DNA from: Bacteroidota bacterium | GTDB lineage: Bacteria > Bacteroidota > Ignavibacteria > Ignavibacteriales > Melioribacteraceae | Assembly: GCA_021801605.1 (NCBI GenBank) | Contig: JAJYXU010000077.1 | Coordinates: 1-64,000 of the forward strand | Reading direction: 5' to 3' | DNA: 64,000 nt | Part shown: positions 20,536 through 29,355 of the stretch, piece after piece | Layout of the letters: every line of letters starts with the position of its first letter | How positions within the stretch are numbered: the first letter of the stretch is position 1 | Position numbers and translations under genes: made by a program | The notes under the pieces: generated by a model | The model's database searches: none | Told to the model about the DNA's origin: nothing | The model's input: only the letters and a program-made list of their open reading frames with translations

Positions 20536-21480
20536 TCATTTCTTATTTACACAGTGCAAAACTTTTCCTCTGTTTTTATATTCCAAAATAATCTTGATAG
20601 TTTCTTCCGCGACAGCATCTTGTGCTTGTTCTGTTGAAGCGCCGATATGATGAGTAACATAAATTCCGTCAATGTTTTGAAGCTTTGAAGTAACAGCTCC
20701 GTCTTTACCTTCCGGTTCACCTTTGAATACATCCACTCCGGCGAAGATTCCTTTTTCATTTACAGCTTTGATAAGTGCGTCTTCGTCAATCACATCAGCA
20801 CGTGAAGTATTGATCAGTATTGCGCCTTTCTTCATCAATCCGAATAATTTTTCGTTGAACATTCCTTTAGTTTGCGGATTTGCCGGAACGTGCAGAGTTA
20901 TTACATCCGCCATTGAAATTAATTTTTCAACATCGTCAATGTATTCAATTCCAAGTCCTTCAGATTTTACAACATCATAGCCGATTACTTTCATTCCAAA
21001 AGCTTGAGCACGTTTGGCAATTTCTTTACCGATATTTCCAACACCAATTATTCCAAGAGTTTTTCCGAAAAGACCCTCGGCTTTGGAATATTTAGCTTTA
21101 TTCCAAACGCTGTTATTAAAGTCCTTAACGTTGTCGGGAATTTTTCTATCGAGCGCAATAATAAATCCCATCGCAAGTTCTGCTACTGCTATGGAATTCT
21201 TACCCGGTGTATTTGCAACCGATACACCTTTTGCGGAAGCGGCTGCGACATCAATATTGTTGTAACCGGAGCCGGCTCTAATAATTATTTTTAAATTTGT
21301 GCCGGCATTGATGGCGGCGGAATTAACGTTGGTGGACCGGACGACTATAAAATCAGCATCTTTAACTGCGTTAGGAATATCATTCTCTCCTAACTTTGGC
21401 TCATAGATTACTTCGAATCCGTTATCAGTTAATGTCTGCATATGATTCTCAGGAAAACTGTCTGCTACTAATACTTTCAT
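20536..21480 (-). CDS. serA: D-3-phosphoglycerate dehydrogenase-like D-2-hydroxyacid dehydrogenase
   Basis: LGIIGVGNIGKEIAKRAQAFGM, NTSRADVIDEDALIKAV, HHIGASTEQAQDAVA; no ACT domain. Confidence 0.85.
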   Translation of the reverse strand: MKVLVADSFPENHMQTLTDNGFEVIYEPKLGENDIPNAVKDADFIVVRSTNVNSAAINAGTNLKIIIRAGSGYNNIDVAAASAKGVSVANTPGKNSIAVAELAMGFIIALDRKIPDNVKDFNNSVWNKAKYSKAEGLFGKTLGIIGVGNIGKEIAKRAQAFGMKVIGYDVVKSEGLGIEYIDDVEKLISMADVITLHVPANPQTKGMFNEKLFGLMKKGAILINTSRADVIDEDALIKAVNEKGIFAGVDVFKGEPEGKDGAVTSKLQNIDGIYVTHHIGASTEQAQDAVAEETIKIILEYKNRGKVLHCVNKK

Positions 21481-21531
21481 TTTAGAACTCCTTGATTTTA
21501 TATACACCAAAATAATGCTACTTTATAAATT

Positions 21532-22080
21532 AACCCCACGATTTATCGTGGGGTTACAGCACAGATGGATTAGGGCTTTAGCCATGATGATCAAACCCGA
21601 ACTTTGTTATAAATTCTTCATACTCACTTTTGAATGTAATTTTTTTGTGATGTTCTTCTTGATTTTTAATGTAATCTCGTACTTTATTGAGCATCGATTC
21701 ACTTACAGAAACCGCATAGTATTCATCCGCCCATTCTAACTTTGGTTTTAGTAGCGAGTTTTTATTTGTCCAATACGCTGCTTCTCCTTTTATTAGTTGT
21801 ATTGCCTTTGCAATTGTCATATCTGCATTTAAAGCCAACAGGCAGTGGACGTGATCTAAGCCTCCATTAATAGAATCGATATAAATCTGCTTCTCTTTTG
21901 CGTTCTTTTGTATATGCGAAAAAAGTTGTTGTCTTACTTCTTTTGTTAAAATGCGTTCATGGTTCTTTGTACCCCAAACCGCATGAATCCATATTTTAAC
22001 ATGTGACATAATACTTTTTAATGCTGGGCTAAAGCCCGTATGTTTTTTGTATTTATCACCCCACGCTAAAGCGTGGGGTT
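21532..22080. mobile_element. IS200/IS605-like (RAYT-like) element with hairpin ends
   Basis: Hairpin aaCCCCACGatttatCGTGGGGtt (21532-21555) on one side, CCCCACGCtaaaGCGTGGGG (22059-22078) on the other; Y1 transposase between; inner gggctttagcc / gggctaaagccc motifs. Confidence 0.75.
21578..22009 (-). CDS. IS200/IS605-like Y1 (HUH) transposase
   Basis: WIHAVWGTKNHERILTKEVR, GGLDHVHCLLAL (HUH), VRDYIKNQEEHHKK (catalytic Tyr helix). Confidence 0.9.
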   Translation of the reverse strand: MSHVKIWIHAVWGTKNHERILTKEVRQQLFSHIQKNAKEKQIYIDSINGGLDHVHCLLALNADMTIAKAIQLIKGEAAYWTNKNSLLKPKLEWADEYYAVSVSESMLNKVRDYIKNQEEHHKKITFKSEYEEFITKFGFDHHG

Positions 22081-22144
22081 TATATATAAAGATGTTTGTT
22101 ACATTTCAATTACTGTAGAATATATATTTGGATCTCTTTTGGAG

Positions 22145-23812
22145 TTATTTTATCATTGGAATTTTTACAGAGAATTTTTTTGCATTATCAATTGCCCGTT
22201 CGTAACCCGCATCTGCGTGTCTGGCAATTCCCATTCCTGGATCGTATGTTAATACTCTTTCTAGCCGCGTTTCAGCTTCTTTAGTTCCGTCAGCAACCAC
22301 AACCATTCCGGCGTGAATTGATTTGCCGATACCGACACCGCCGCCGTGATGAACAGAAACCCAGCTTGCACCGCCGATGACATTCAACAAAGCATTAAGT
22401 ATCGGCCAATCTGCAATTGCATCGCTGCCGTCTTTCATTACTTCCGTTTCGCGGTTCGGTGATGCGACTGATCCACAATCAAGATGATCTCTGCCAATCA
22501 CAATCGGTGCGCTAACTTTTCCTTCCGCAACCAGGCGATTAAAAATCTTTCCCATCTTTGCACGCTCGCCGTAACCGAGCCAGCAGATTCGAGCGGGCAA
22601 TCCTTGAAAGTGTACTTTCTTCTGTGCGAGTTCAATCCATCTTATAAGTGCTTTATTCTCAGGGAATGTTTCCATCACAGCTTTATCGGTTTCAAAAATA
22701 TCTTTTGGATCGCCGCTTAAAGCCGCCCATCTAAAAGGACCTTTGCCGTCACAGAAGAGAGGGCGTATATATTCGGGAACAAAACCGGGAATATCAAATG
22801 CGTTTTGTAAACCGTTCTCTTTTGCCTCGCCGCGTATATTATTTCCGTAGTCGAAAGCAATTGAACCGCGCGCTTGAAATTCCAACATTGCTTTCACATG
22901 TTCTACAATAGTTTTCTTTGATAGCGAGATATATTTTTTAGGTTCACTTTTGCGAAGATCTAATGCTTCTTCAAAACTCATTCCCATTGGAACGTAACCG
23001 TTAAGTGTATCGTGTGCTGAGGTTTGATCTGTAATAATATCCGGAGTGATTTTTCTTTCTAAAATTTTTGGAAGAATTTCACCCGCATTGCCGATCAATC
23101 CAACAGAGAGGGCTTTTTTATTTTTTTGTGCATCAAGAACGAGTTTAAGTGCTTCATCTAAATCTTCGGTCATAACATCAAGATAACCAGTATCAATTCT
23201 TTTTTGAATACGTGTGCGGTCAACGTCAATTCCAAGAAAAGCTGCGCCATTCATAGTTGCAGCCAGTGGTTGAGCTCCGCCCATTCCGCCGAGACCTGCT
23301 GTAAGTAAAAATCTTCCGTTGAGAGTTCCGTTGAAATGCTGACGCGCGCATTCTGCAAATGTCTCGTACGTGCCTTGCAAGATTCCCTGTGTGCCGATAT
23401 ATATCCAGCTTCCGGCTGTCATTTGTCCATACATTGTTAAACCCAATGCATCAAGACGGCGGAATTCATCCCATGTTGCCCAATCCGGAACAAGCATTGC
23501 ATTGGAAATAATTACGCGAGGTGCGTTTTCGTGTGTTCTAAAAATTGCAACCGGTTTGCCCGATTGCACTACAAGAGTTTCATCATTCTCTAAATTTTTG
23601 AGAGAAGAAATAATTGCATTATACGATTCCCAATTTCTTGCGGCTTTGCCCGATCCGCCGTAGACAATTAAGTCTTCCGGTCTCTCGGCAACATCAGGAT
23701 CAAGATTGTTCATCAGCATTCTCATTGCCGCTTCTTGAATCCAACCTTTACAACTTATTTTTGTGCCGGTCGGAGCTTTGATAATTTTTTCCATTGTTTC
23801 CATTTTAATCAA
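22145..23812 (-). CDS. hutU: Urocanate hydratase
   Basis: [79 protein letters not shown]. Confidence 0.96.
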   Translation of the reverse strand: MIKMETMEKIIKAPTGTKISCKGWIQEAAMRMLMNNLDPDVAERPEDLIVYGGSGKAARNWESYNAIISSLKNLENDETLVVQSGKPVAIFRTHENAPRVIISNAMLVPDWATWDEFRRLDALGLTMYGQMTAGSWIYIGTQGILQGTYETFAECARQHFNGTLNGRFLLTAGLGGMGGAQPLAATMNGAAFLGIDVDRTRIQKRIDTGYLDVMTEDLDEALKLVLDAQKNKKALSVGLIGNAGEILPKILERKITPDIITDQTSAHDTLNGYVPMGMSFEEALDLRKSEPKKYISLSKKTIVEHVKAMLEFQARGSIAFDYGNNIRGEAKENGLQNAFDIPGFVPEYIRPLFCDGKGPFRWAALSGDPKDIFETDKAVMETFPENKALIRWIELAQKKVHFQGLPARICWLGYGERAKMGKIFNRLVAEGKVSAPIVIGRDHLDCGSVASPNRETEVMKDGSDAIADWPILNALLNVIGGASWVSVHHGGGVGIGKSIHAGMVVVADGTKEAETRLERVLTYDPGMGIARHADAGYERAIDNAKKFSVKIPMIK

Positions 23813-24143
23813 TGAAATGTTTTTGTAAAAGATTGTCGTACTGAGAATAAGCGGATTTATAAAACCAGCGTTTAAGAAAGAATCCTTTTGCGGCTTGCTT
23901 TTTCATATGGTCAACATTTTCTTTCAACCGGAAGACTAATTTTGTTTTTTCGTCTTTAGTGAATTTTATTTCGTCATTGCCTTCGTTGAGTTTATCAATT
24001 ACAGAATTGAACGATTTTATATCTGCAAAGAACCGTTCATCAGCCGCCATTTGTTTAAGCATTGTCTTACAGAAAGTTGTAAGAATTTTTCTCTCATTCT
24101 TATCAAGAGTGTATGCATAATTTTTGAAGAGTGGTTTTGCCAT
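23805..24143 (-). CDS. Hypothetical protein (112 aa, helical)
   Basis: ORF overlaps hutU start by 8 bp; same orientation as hutU and add. Confidence 0.6.
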   Translation of the reverse strand: MAKPLFKNYAYTLDKNERKILTTFCKTMLKQMAADERFFADIKSFNSVIDKLNEGNDEIKFTKDEKTKLVFRLKENVDHMKKQAAKGFFLKRWFYKSAYSQYDNLLQKHFID

Positions 24144-24169
24144 ATTGGAATTAACCTTCTGGAAATAGA

Positions 24170-25258
24170 TTATACTTTTAGTGAAAGAAGTTTTTCCCGC
24201 ATCTTTTGATAACCGGGTTTGATTACGTTATAAATGTATGGTAATCTTTCTTTGTACGGAATGAAGGAAGATTTCATTGCATTTATATTAAGTTTCTCAA
24301 CATCATCCAAAGTCAATCCAAACATTTCGCTTGCAATAGAATATTCTTTAGTAAGCGTTGTATCGCTCATCAAACGGTCATCTGTATTAAGGAATACTCT
24401 GAATTTTTCTTTATACAATTTTATAAAAGGATGATTTTCTAATTTATCAATTGCACCAGTGTGAACATTGCTCAATAAGTTGATTTCAAGAGGGAGGCGA
24501 GTGTCTAATATGTATTGAGCAAGTTGGCCGAGAGCAATTATCTCTCCTTGCGGATCGAAAACCATATCTTCTATCAAACGAGTTGCGTGACCAATACGAT
24601 GAGCGCCGCAAATCTGAATTGCTTGCCATATTGATTCTTTACCAAAAGCTTCTCCGGCATGAATTGTAATATTGAAATTTTCCCGTTTGATAAACTGGAA
24701 TGCATCAAGGTGTTTCTTGGGAGGATAACCGCCTTCTTCACCGGCAAGATCAAAACCAACAACACCGTTCCTTCTAAAATTAACCGCCAACTCAGCCATC
24801 TCTAATGTGTTCTTCATGTTGCGCATACCGCAAAGAATTAAGCCGTAGCCAACTCCAAAATCATTTTTCCCTTTTTCTAGTCCTTCCAGTACAGCGGTGA
24901 TGATATCCTCATACCATAGACCTTTTTCTGTATGAAAGACCGGGGCAAAACGTGTTTCAACATAACAAACGCCGTCTTTATACATGTCTTCCATCATCTC
25001 ATATGCTATGCGTGTTAGTCCCTCTTTTGTCTGCATAACTGCGCAAGTATGTTCAAAACCTTGAAGGTATTCAACTAAATTACCTTTGTTAGCGCCGCGA
25101 TAAAACCATGCGCCAAGTTCACCTGCATCAGATGTTGGCAGCTTTGTATACTTTAAATCTTTGGCAAGATCAATTATGGTTTGAGTTCTTAATCCTCCAT
25201 CAAGATGGTCATGAAGGAGTACTTTTGGTACTCCGCGGATTATTTCTTCTGTCTTCAT
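24170..25258 (-). CDS. add: Adenosine deaminase
   Basis: VPKVLLHDHLDGGLR, NITIHAGEAFG, GAHRIGHATRL, FRVFLNTDDRLMSDTTLTKEY. Confidence 0.9.
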   Translation of the reverse strand: MKTEEIIRGVPKVLLHDHLDGGLRTQTIIDLAKDLKYTKLPTSDAGELGAWFYRGANKGNLVEYLQGFEHTCAVMQTKEGLTRIAYEMMEDMYKDGVCYVETRFAPVFHTEKGLWYEDIITAVLEGLEKGKNDFGVGYGLILCGMRNMKNTLEMAELAVNFRRNGVVGFDLAGEEGGYPPKKHLDAFQFIKRENFNITIHAGEAFGKESIWQAIQICGAHRIGHATRLIEDMVFDPQGEIIALGQLAQYILDTRLPLEINLLSNVHTGAIDKLENHPFIKLYKEKFRVFLNTDDRLMSDTTLTKEYSIASEMFGLTLDDVEKLNINAMKSSFIPYKERLPYIYNVIKPGYQKMREKLLSLKV

Positions 25259-25467
25259 TTCATTTCCTTTTTATCAAAATTATCCTTTTGCATTCCGAAA
25301 ATCAATAAATCTATCTGTTGTTTATTATTATTCATCCAGAATTAATATTCTTGTAATTGACGCTGTGAATAAATGAACCCCAATATTCGGCTTGACTTCG
25401 CCTTCTTAAAATGGTTATTTTTCGCACAGAAAAAATGCAATTTTTATTTAAATACACAGGAGAATAA

Positions 25468-26628
25468 ATGAAAAAAGTACTTATTGGTTTGAGTATTTTA
25501 AGTATGGTTCTAGGATTTACAGCATTCGAGTGCGCTTCTGCCGAATTAACCGGCGCAAAGATGTATCTCCAACAAAGACAATATGCAAAAGCTAAAGAAA
25601 CCTTGTTGAAAGAAGTTGAAAAGAACCCTAAAAGTGATGAAGGATGGTTCTTATTAGGCGGCGTTTACAGTGAAGAGGGAAACATTACAGAAATGTTGAA
25701 AGCATTCGACAAATCTCTTGCCATCAGCAAAAAGTTCGAACCGCAAATTATTGACTACAAGAAATATACCTGGCAGACCAGCTTTAACAAAGGTGTTGGA
25801 TTCTTCAATAATGCTGTTAAGACTACCAAACCGGACAGCATGAAAATGTTTTTTGCAAATGCGATCGAACAATTCAATAACTCGATTGCGTGCGAACCGG
25901 ATTCTTCAATTGGTTATGAAAATGTTGCCGCTTCCTACTTGAATATGGGAAAGACTGATGAGTCAATTCCTATACTGGAAAAACTAGTTTCGATGGGCAA
26001 ACCTGCATTTGCGTTCTCAAGATTGGGACAGATTTATTTGCTGAAGGGTGCGAACTTAATGGATTCATACTACACATCAAAAAATGCTGCTGATAGTGTG
26101 AAGGCATTTGAATGGTACAACAAAGCGGTTTCTGTATTGGAAAAAGGAAGAGAAAAATTTCCTTCAGATGCCGAGATACTTCTCCAGCTCGGAAATGCTT
26201 ATTACTCATCCGACAAGTTGGATGTTGCCATGGAATCATTTAAAACTTTATCAGAAAAAAGTCCAACTAATATAGAGATAAAATACGCTTATGGTGTTGT
26301 TCTTCTGAAATCTAAAAAATATGAAGAAGCAACAAAAGTCCTTGAAGAAGTTGTTAAAATGGATCCTGAAAATTTAGACGCCAATTATAATTTAGCCGCT
26401 ACATACATCAGTTGGGGTAATGATCTCAGAGAAGCAGCACTTAAAAAAGAAAATAACGATAAATCGTACCTGGAAAAATTTAAAGCAACTATTCCTTATC
26501 TCCAAAAATATTTGGAAATTAAACCAAGCGAAGGAAGAGTATGGACGAGTTTAGCACAAGTTTATGCTAATCTTGGAATGAAAAAAGAAGCGGAAGAAGC
26601 ATTTAAGAAAGCCGAACAATTCAAATAA
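25468..26628 (+). CDS. TPR-repeat (lipo)protein
   Basis: Signal peptide; repeated TPR helices. Confidence 0.85.
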   Translation: MKKVLIGLSILSMVLGFTAFECASAELTGAKMYLQQRQYAKAKETLLKEVEKNPKSDEGWFLLGGVYSEEGNITEMLKAFDKSLAISKKFEPQIIDYKKYTWQTSFNKGVGFFNNAVKTTKPDSMKMFFANAIEQFNNSIACEPDSSIGYENVAASYLNMGKTDESIPILEKLVSMGKPAFAFSRLGQIYLLKGANLMDSYYTSKNAADSVKAFEWYNKAVSVLEKGREKFPSDAEILLQLGNAYYSSDKLDVAMESFKTLSEKSPTNIEIKYAYGVVLLKSKKYEEATKVLEEVVKMDPENLDANYNLAATYISWGNDLREAALKKENNDKSYLEKFKATIPYLQKYLEIKPSEGRVWTSLAQVYANLGMKKEAEEAFKKAEQFK

Positions 26629-26650
26629 TATTAATTCTATTTGAACGTGA

Positions 26651-26688
26651 GCCCACAGTCACGCTAATGCAGGATTGTGGGTTTTTTA
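26651..26688 (+). terminator. Rho-independent terminator
   Basis: gCCCACAgtcacgctaatgcaggatTGTGGGttttttat. Confidence 0.75.
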
Positions 26689-26708
26689 TGAACATCAAAG
26701 GTGATAAA

Positions 26709-27035
26709 ATGAACCAGAATAATGATCAAAATGCGCAGCAAATAAATATTGAGCTTGGCGAAAAAGAAGCTGAGGGTATTTACTCTAATCTTGCTATCAT
26801 AACACACTCGCCTGCTGAGTTTGTAATTGATTTCACACGTGTAGTTCCCGGTGTACCTAAAGCACGGGTTTTATCCCGTATCATCACAACTCCGCAGCAT
26901 GCAAAAATGTTAATGCGAGCATTGAAAGATAACATTGATAAATTCGAATCCCGCTTTGGTGAAATTAAAATTGATAATCAGCCATCTCCTCAATTTGGCT
27001 TTATAAGTGGTGATAAGAACGAAAAAGTAAATTGA
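26709..27035 (+). CDS. DUF3467-like small protein
   Basis: EGIYSNLAIITHSPAEFVIDFTRVVPGVPKARVLSRIITTPQHAKMLMRALKDNIDKFE; ORF-track start 26667 lies in the terminator. Confidence 0.75.
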   Translation: MNQNNDQNAQQINIELGEKEAEGIYSNLAIITHSPAEFVIDFTRVVPGVPKARVLSRIITTPQHAKMLMRALKDNIDKFESRFGEIKIDNQPSPQFGFISGDKNEKVN

Positions 27036-27042
27036 AAAAAAA

Positions 27043-27410
27043 GAGAGGTCGTCTCAAAAGGATCTAAAGTCATTTCGAGCTTACCCGGCTTTGACGGGCA
27101 ATGCTGTCAACTTAACGCGCAATGGAACGCGGATGACACGGATTCACCCCGTGGAATAAATTGATAATTAAATTTATTACAAAAGGTAAAATGTTATTCC
27201 ATGGGGTAAACGGATTTGCACGGATAGAATCCGCGATTATCAGTGTCATCTGTGTAATCCGTGTTCTATTTTTTTTATCCTCTTTTTTCTTTCTCTCTCT
27301 AAGTTGACAACATTGCTTTGACGGGCGGGTCGAGAAATGGACTTACATGCTCTAATCATACTTCGACTCCGCTCAGTGTGACTTGAAAAATACTTTTGAG
27401 ATGACCTCTC
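27043..27410. repeat. Composite nested repeat: outer shell C (GAGAGGTCGTCTCAAAAG), containing family B copy 3, containing CCCCGTGGAAT hairpin insert
   Basis: Outer IR 27043-27060 / 27393-27410; inner AATGCTGTCAACTTAA...AAGTTGACAACATT flanked by 12-bp direct repeat GCTTTGACGGGC; innermost ccccgtggaat...attccatgggg. Confidence 0.8.
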
Positions 27411-27540
27411 ATTTTAAGCTATATCACAATTCATTTCTTGCTTAAAATCATTTCTTGAGTTAGTTAAAAGAAATAACTACTTTATTTACGGGGTAAAGAA
27501 CTTTTGTTTTACAATAAGTTGATTTTATGGGAGTAAATAT

Positions 27541-28605
27541 ATGAGAAGGAAAAACATTTTTTTCACAATTCTATTTCTTTTAAACACTTCCTTATTATTA
27601 AGAGCACAGACGCCGCAAATCAAATTAAATGTTTTCCAGGATCTGAGCACAGTTGATTTAGGCGCATTTTTAATCTCCAATGATCTTAGCGGTCAGCCAA
27701 GAATTTTTCAGGTAACTATTATCCCTGAAGGTAAAAATGTTGTTGTTCAGGGAAAGGTAGAATGGAAAATGGACTTGAGCAGTAGTTTCCGCGAAATATT
27801 TAATTTCAAGACCAAAGTATTCAGAGCACGGAGCTTTACAAATGCCGATGTTGGTAACACTGATATTCAATTAGAATCAATAAATGGCGATAAAACTCTT
27901 GCCGAAGAATTAGCAAAAAGAGGAAAACCCACCGGTGTTATAGGAATAACATTGCAGTTATTCGATGACCGCGGAAATTTTTTGAGTGATAATTATGAAA
28001 AATTCGATTTTCTAAATCCTGCTCAAACAATTTCTATCATTGCACCTCAAGATGGAAGTTCATGCGATATTGGTAATGTTCAAGCGCAATGGACTCCTGT
28101 TGCGGGTGCAACAAGTTATATTGTTCGCGCTAACATAGTGCCCCAAGGTTCTTCCAGTTTAGAAAATGCTTTGAACGGCGGCGACCCGTTGATCAAGGAT
28201 AAAAATGTTGGAGTTGCCAATGTTGTTAATCTCAGTACTATTCTAGATCGTCAATGGGTAGGCGGTCAACGTGTAGTTCTTTCTGTAAGCGCATATATAT
28301 CCGGACCCGGCGGCGGCACTTTGTTAAAAAGTTCTCCTGTCACTTTCCTATTAAATAAATCCGGTAATAATCAATCTGAAGCTGCAAACATTAATCCCGA
28401 TTTAATTCGTCTGGCAAATTTAATTTCAAGTCAGGTCAATCAAGAATTTGTAGCCAGGTTATCGAGCGGAAATATTTCTATTGATCAAATTCAAATCACT
28501 GATGAAAATAATCACACAATCACTCTAGCTGATTTTTTACAGATACTTACATTTTTAGAATCGCATAAAGAATCTGTTATATCCATAAACTTTACTGCTA
28601 AATAA
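27541..28605 (+). CDS. Secreted hypothetical protein with Ig/FN3-like domain
   Basis: Signal peptide; ISIIAPQDGSSCDIGNVQAQWTPVAGATSYIVRANI. Confidence 0.65.
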   Translation: MRRKNIFFTILFLLNTSLLLRAQTPQIKLNVFQDLSTVDLGAFLISNDLSGQPRIFQVTIIPEGKNVVVQGKVEWKMDLSSSFREIFNFKTKVFRARSFTNADVGNTDIQLESINGDKTLAEELAKRGKPTGVIGITLQLFDDRGNFLSDNYEKFDFLNPAQTISIIAPQDGSSCDIGNVQAQWTPVAGATSYIVRANIVPQGSSSLENALNGGDPLIKDKNVGVANVVNLSTILDRQWVGGQRVVLSVSAYISGPGGGTLLKSSPVTFLLNKSGNNQSEAANINPDLIRLANLISSQVNQEFVARLSSGNISIDQIQITDENNHTITLADFLQILTFLESHKESVISINFTAK

Positions 28606-28620
28606 AAGGTTGGTAAAACT

Positions 28621-29328
28621 ATGAAAGCGAAAAGTTTACTCATCATTTTTATTATTCCATTACTGCTGGGTTTTAACTCCGGCAAGAAATCAACACCTCA
28701 AGCTGATACTCAAATTGCTCTGGTGAAGAAAATTGTGAAAGATGTTACTTATAAAAAAGCTGGGCAAAGCGATTGGGATAATGCTAAAACCGGACTGCCG
28801 TTAAATGACGGCGAGCAAGTTAAGACGGGTGCAAAATCACTAGCACTTATTCTATTTATAGATGGATCCGGACTCTTACGCGTTAGAGAAAATGCAATAC
28901 TCAATGTTTACGGAAAGTCCGGTAATAAAAAACTTGATGATAAAAATACTGTCCTTACCAAAGGTACTATTGGTTTTGAAGTGAACAAACAAGAAGATGA
29001 AGAATTCAAATTCACAACTCCAACTGCAGTTGCTTCAATACGCGGCACTGAAGGTTCTCTTGAAGTTGATGATAATAATTCTACAGTTATAAGATTAGAT
29101 AGAGGTAAACTTGATTTTCAATCTTTGAAAGGTGATAAAAAAAGCGGATCACTTACAGAAGGAAACACTGCAAGAATCGATAATTCGGGAAATATTAGCA
29201 TTACACCGCAATCTCAGGAAGATAAAAACAAGAATAACTCAATCAAAAACACAAACACGAAAAAAGTAAAGATTAAGACCAAACTCGGTGATATTGAAAT
29301 AGAATACTACTCGTCAGAAAATAAATAA
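28621..29328 (+). CDS. Secreted FecR-domain protein
   Basis: Signal peptide; LPLNDGEQVKTGAKSLALILFIDGSGLLRVRENAIL...FKFTTPTAVASIRGTEGSLEVD. Confidence 0.85.
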   Translation: MKAKSLLIIFIIPLLLGFNSGKKSTPQADTQIALVKKIVKDVTYKKAGQSDWDNAKTGLPLNDGEQVKTGAKSLALILFIDGSGLLRVRENAILNVYGKSGNKKLDDKNTVLTKGTIGFEVNKQEDEEFKFTTPTAVASIRGTEGSLEVDDNNSTVIRLDRGKLDFQSLKGDKKSGSLTEGNTARIDNSGNISITPQSQEDKNKNNSIKNTNTKKVKIKTKLGDIEIEYYSSENK

Positions 29329-29355
29329 ATATTTTTATAGCGTTCCTTAAACTGT

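Noticed and set aside
20399-21555. CCCCGTGG...CCACGGGG insert considered as a solitary copy of the IS200 end hairpin (CCCCACG...CGTGGGG)
   Set aside because: Stem sequences differ (CCCCGTGG vs CCCCACG); not enough to link them.
22145-23812. Orphan hutU as an unusual pathway
   Set aside because: Absence of hutH/I/G from one window is not evidence they are missing from the genome.
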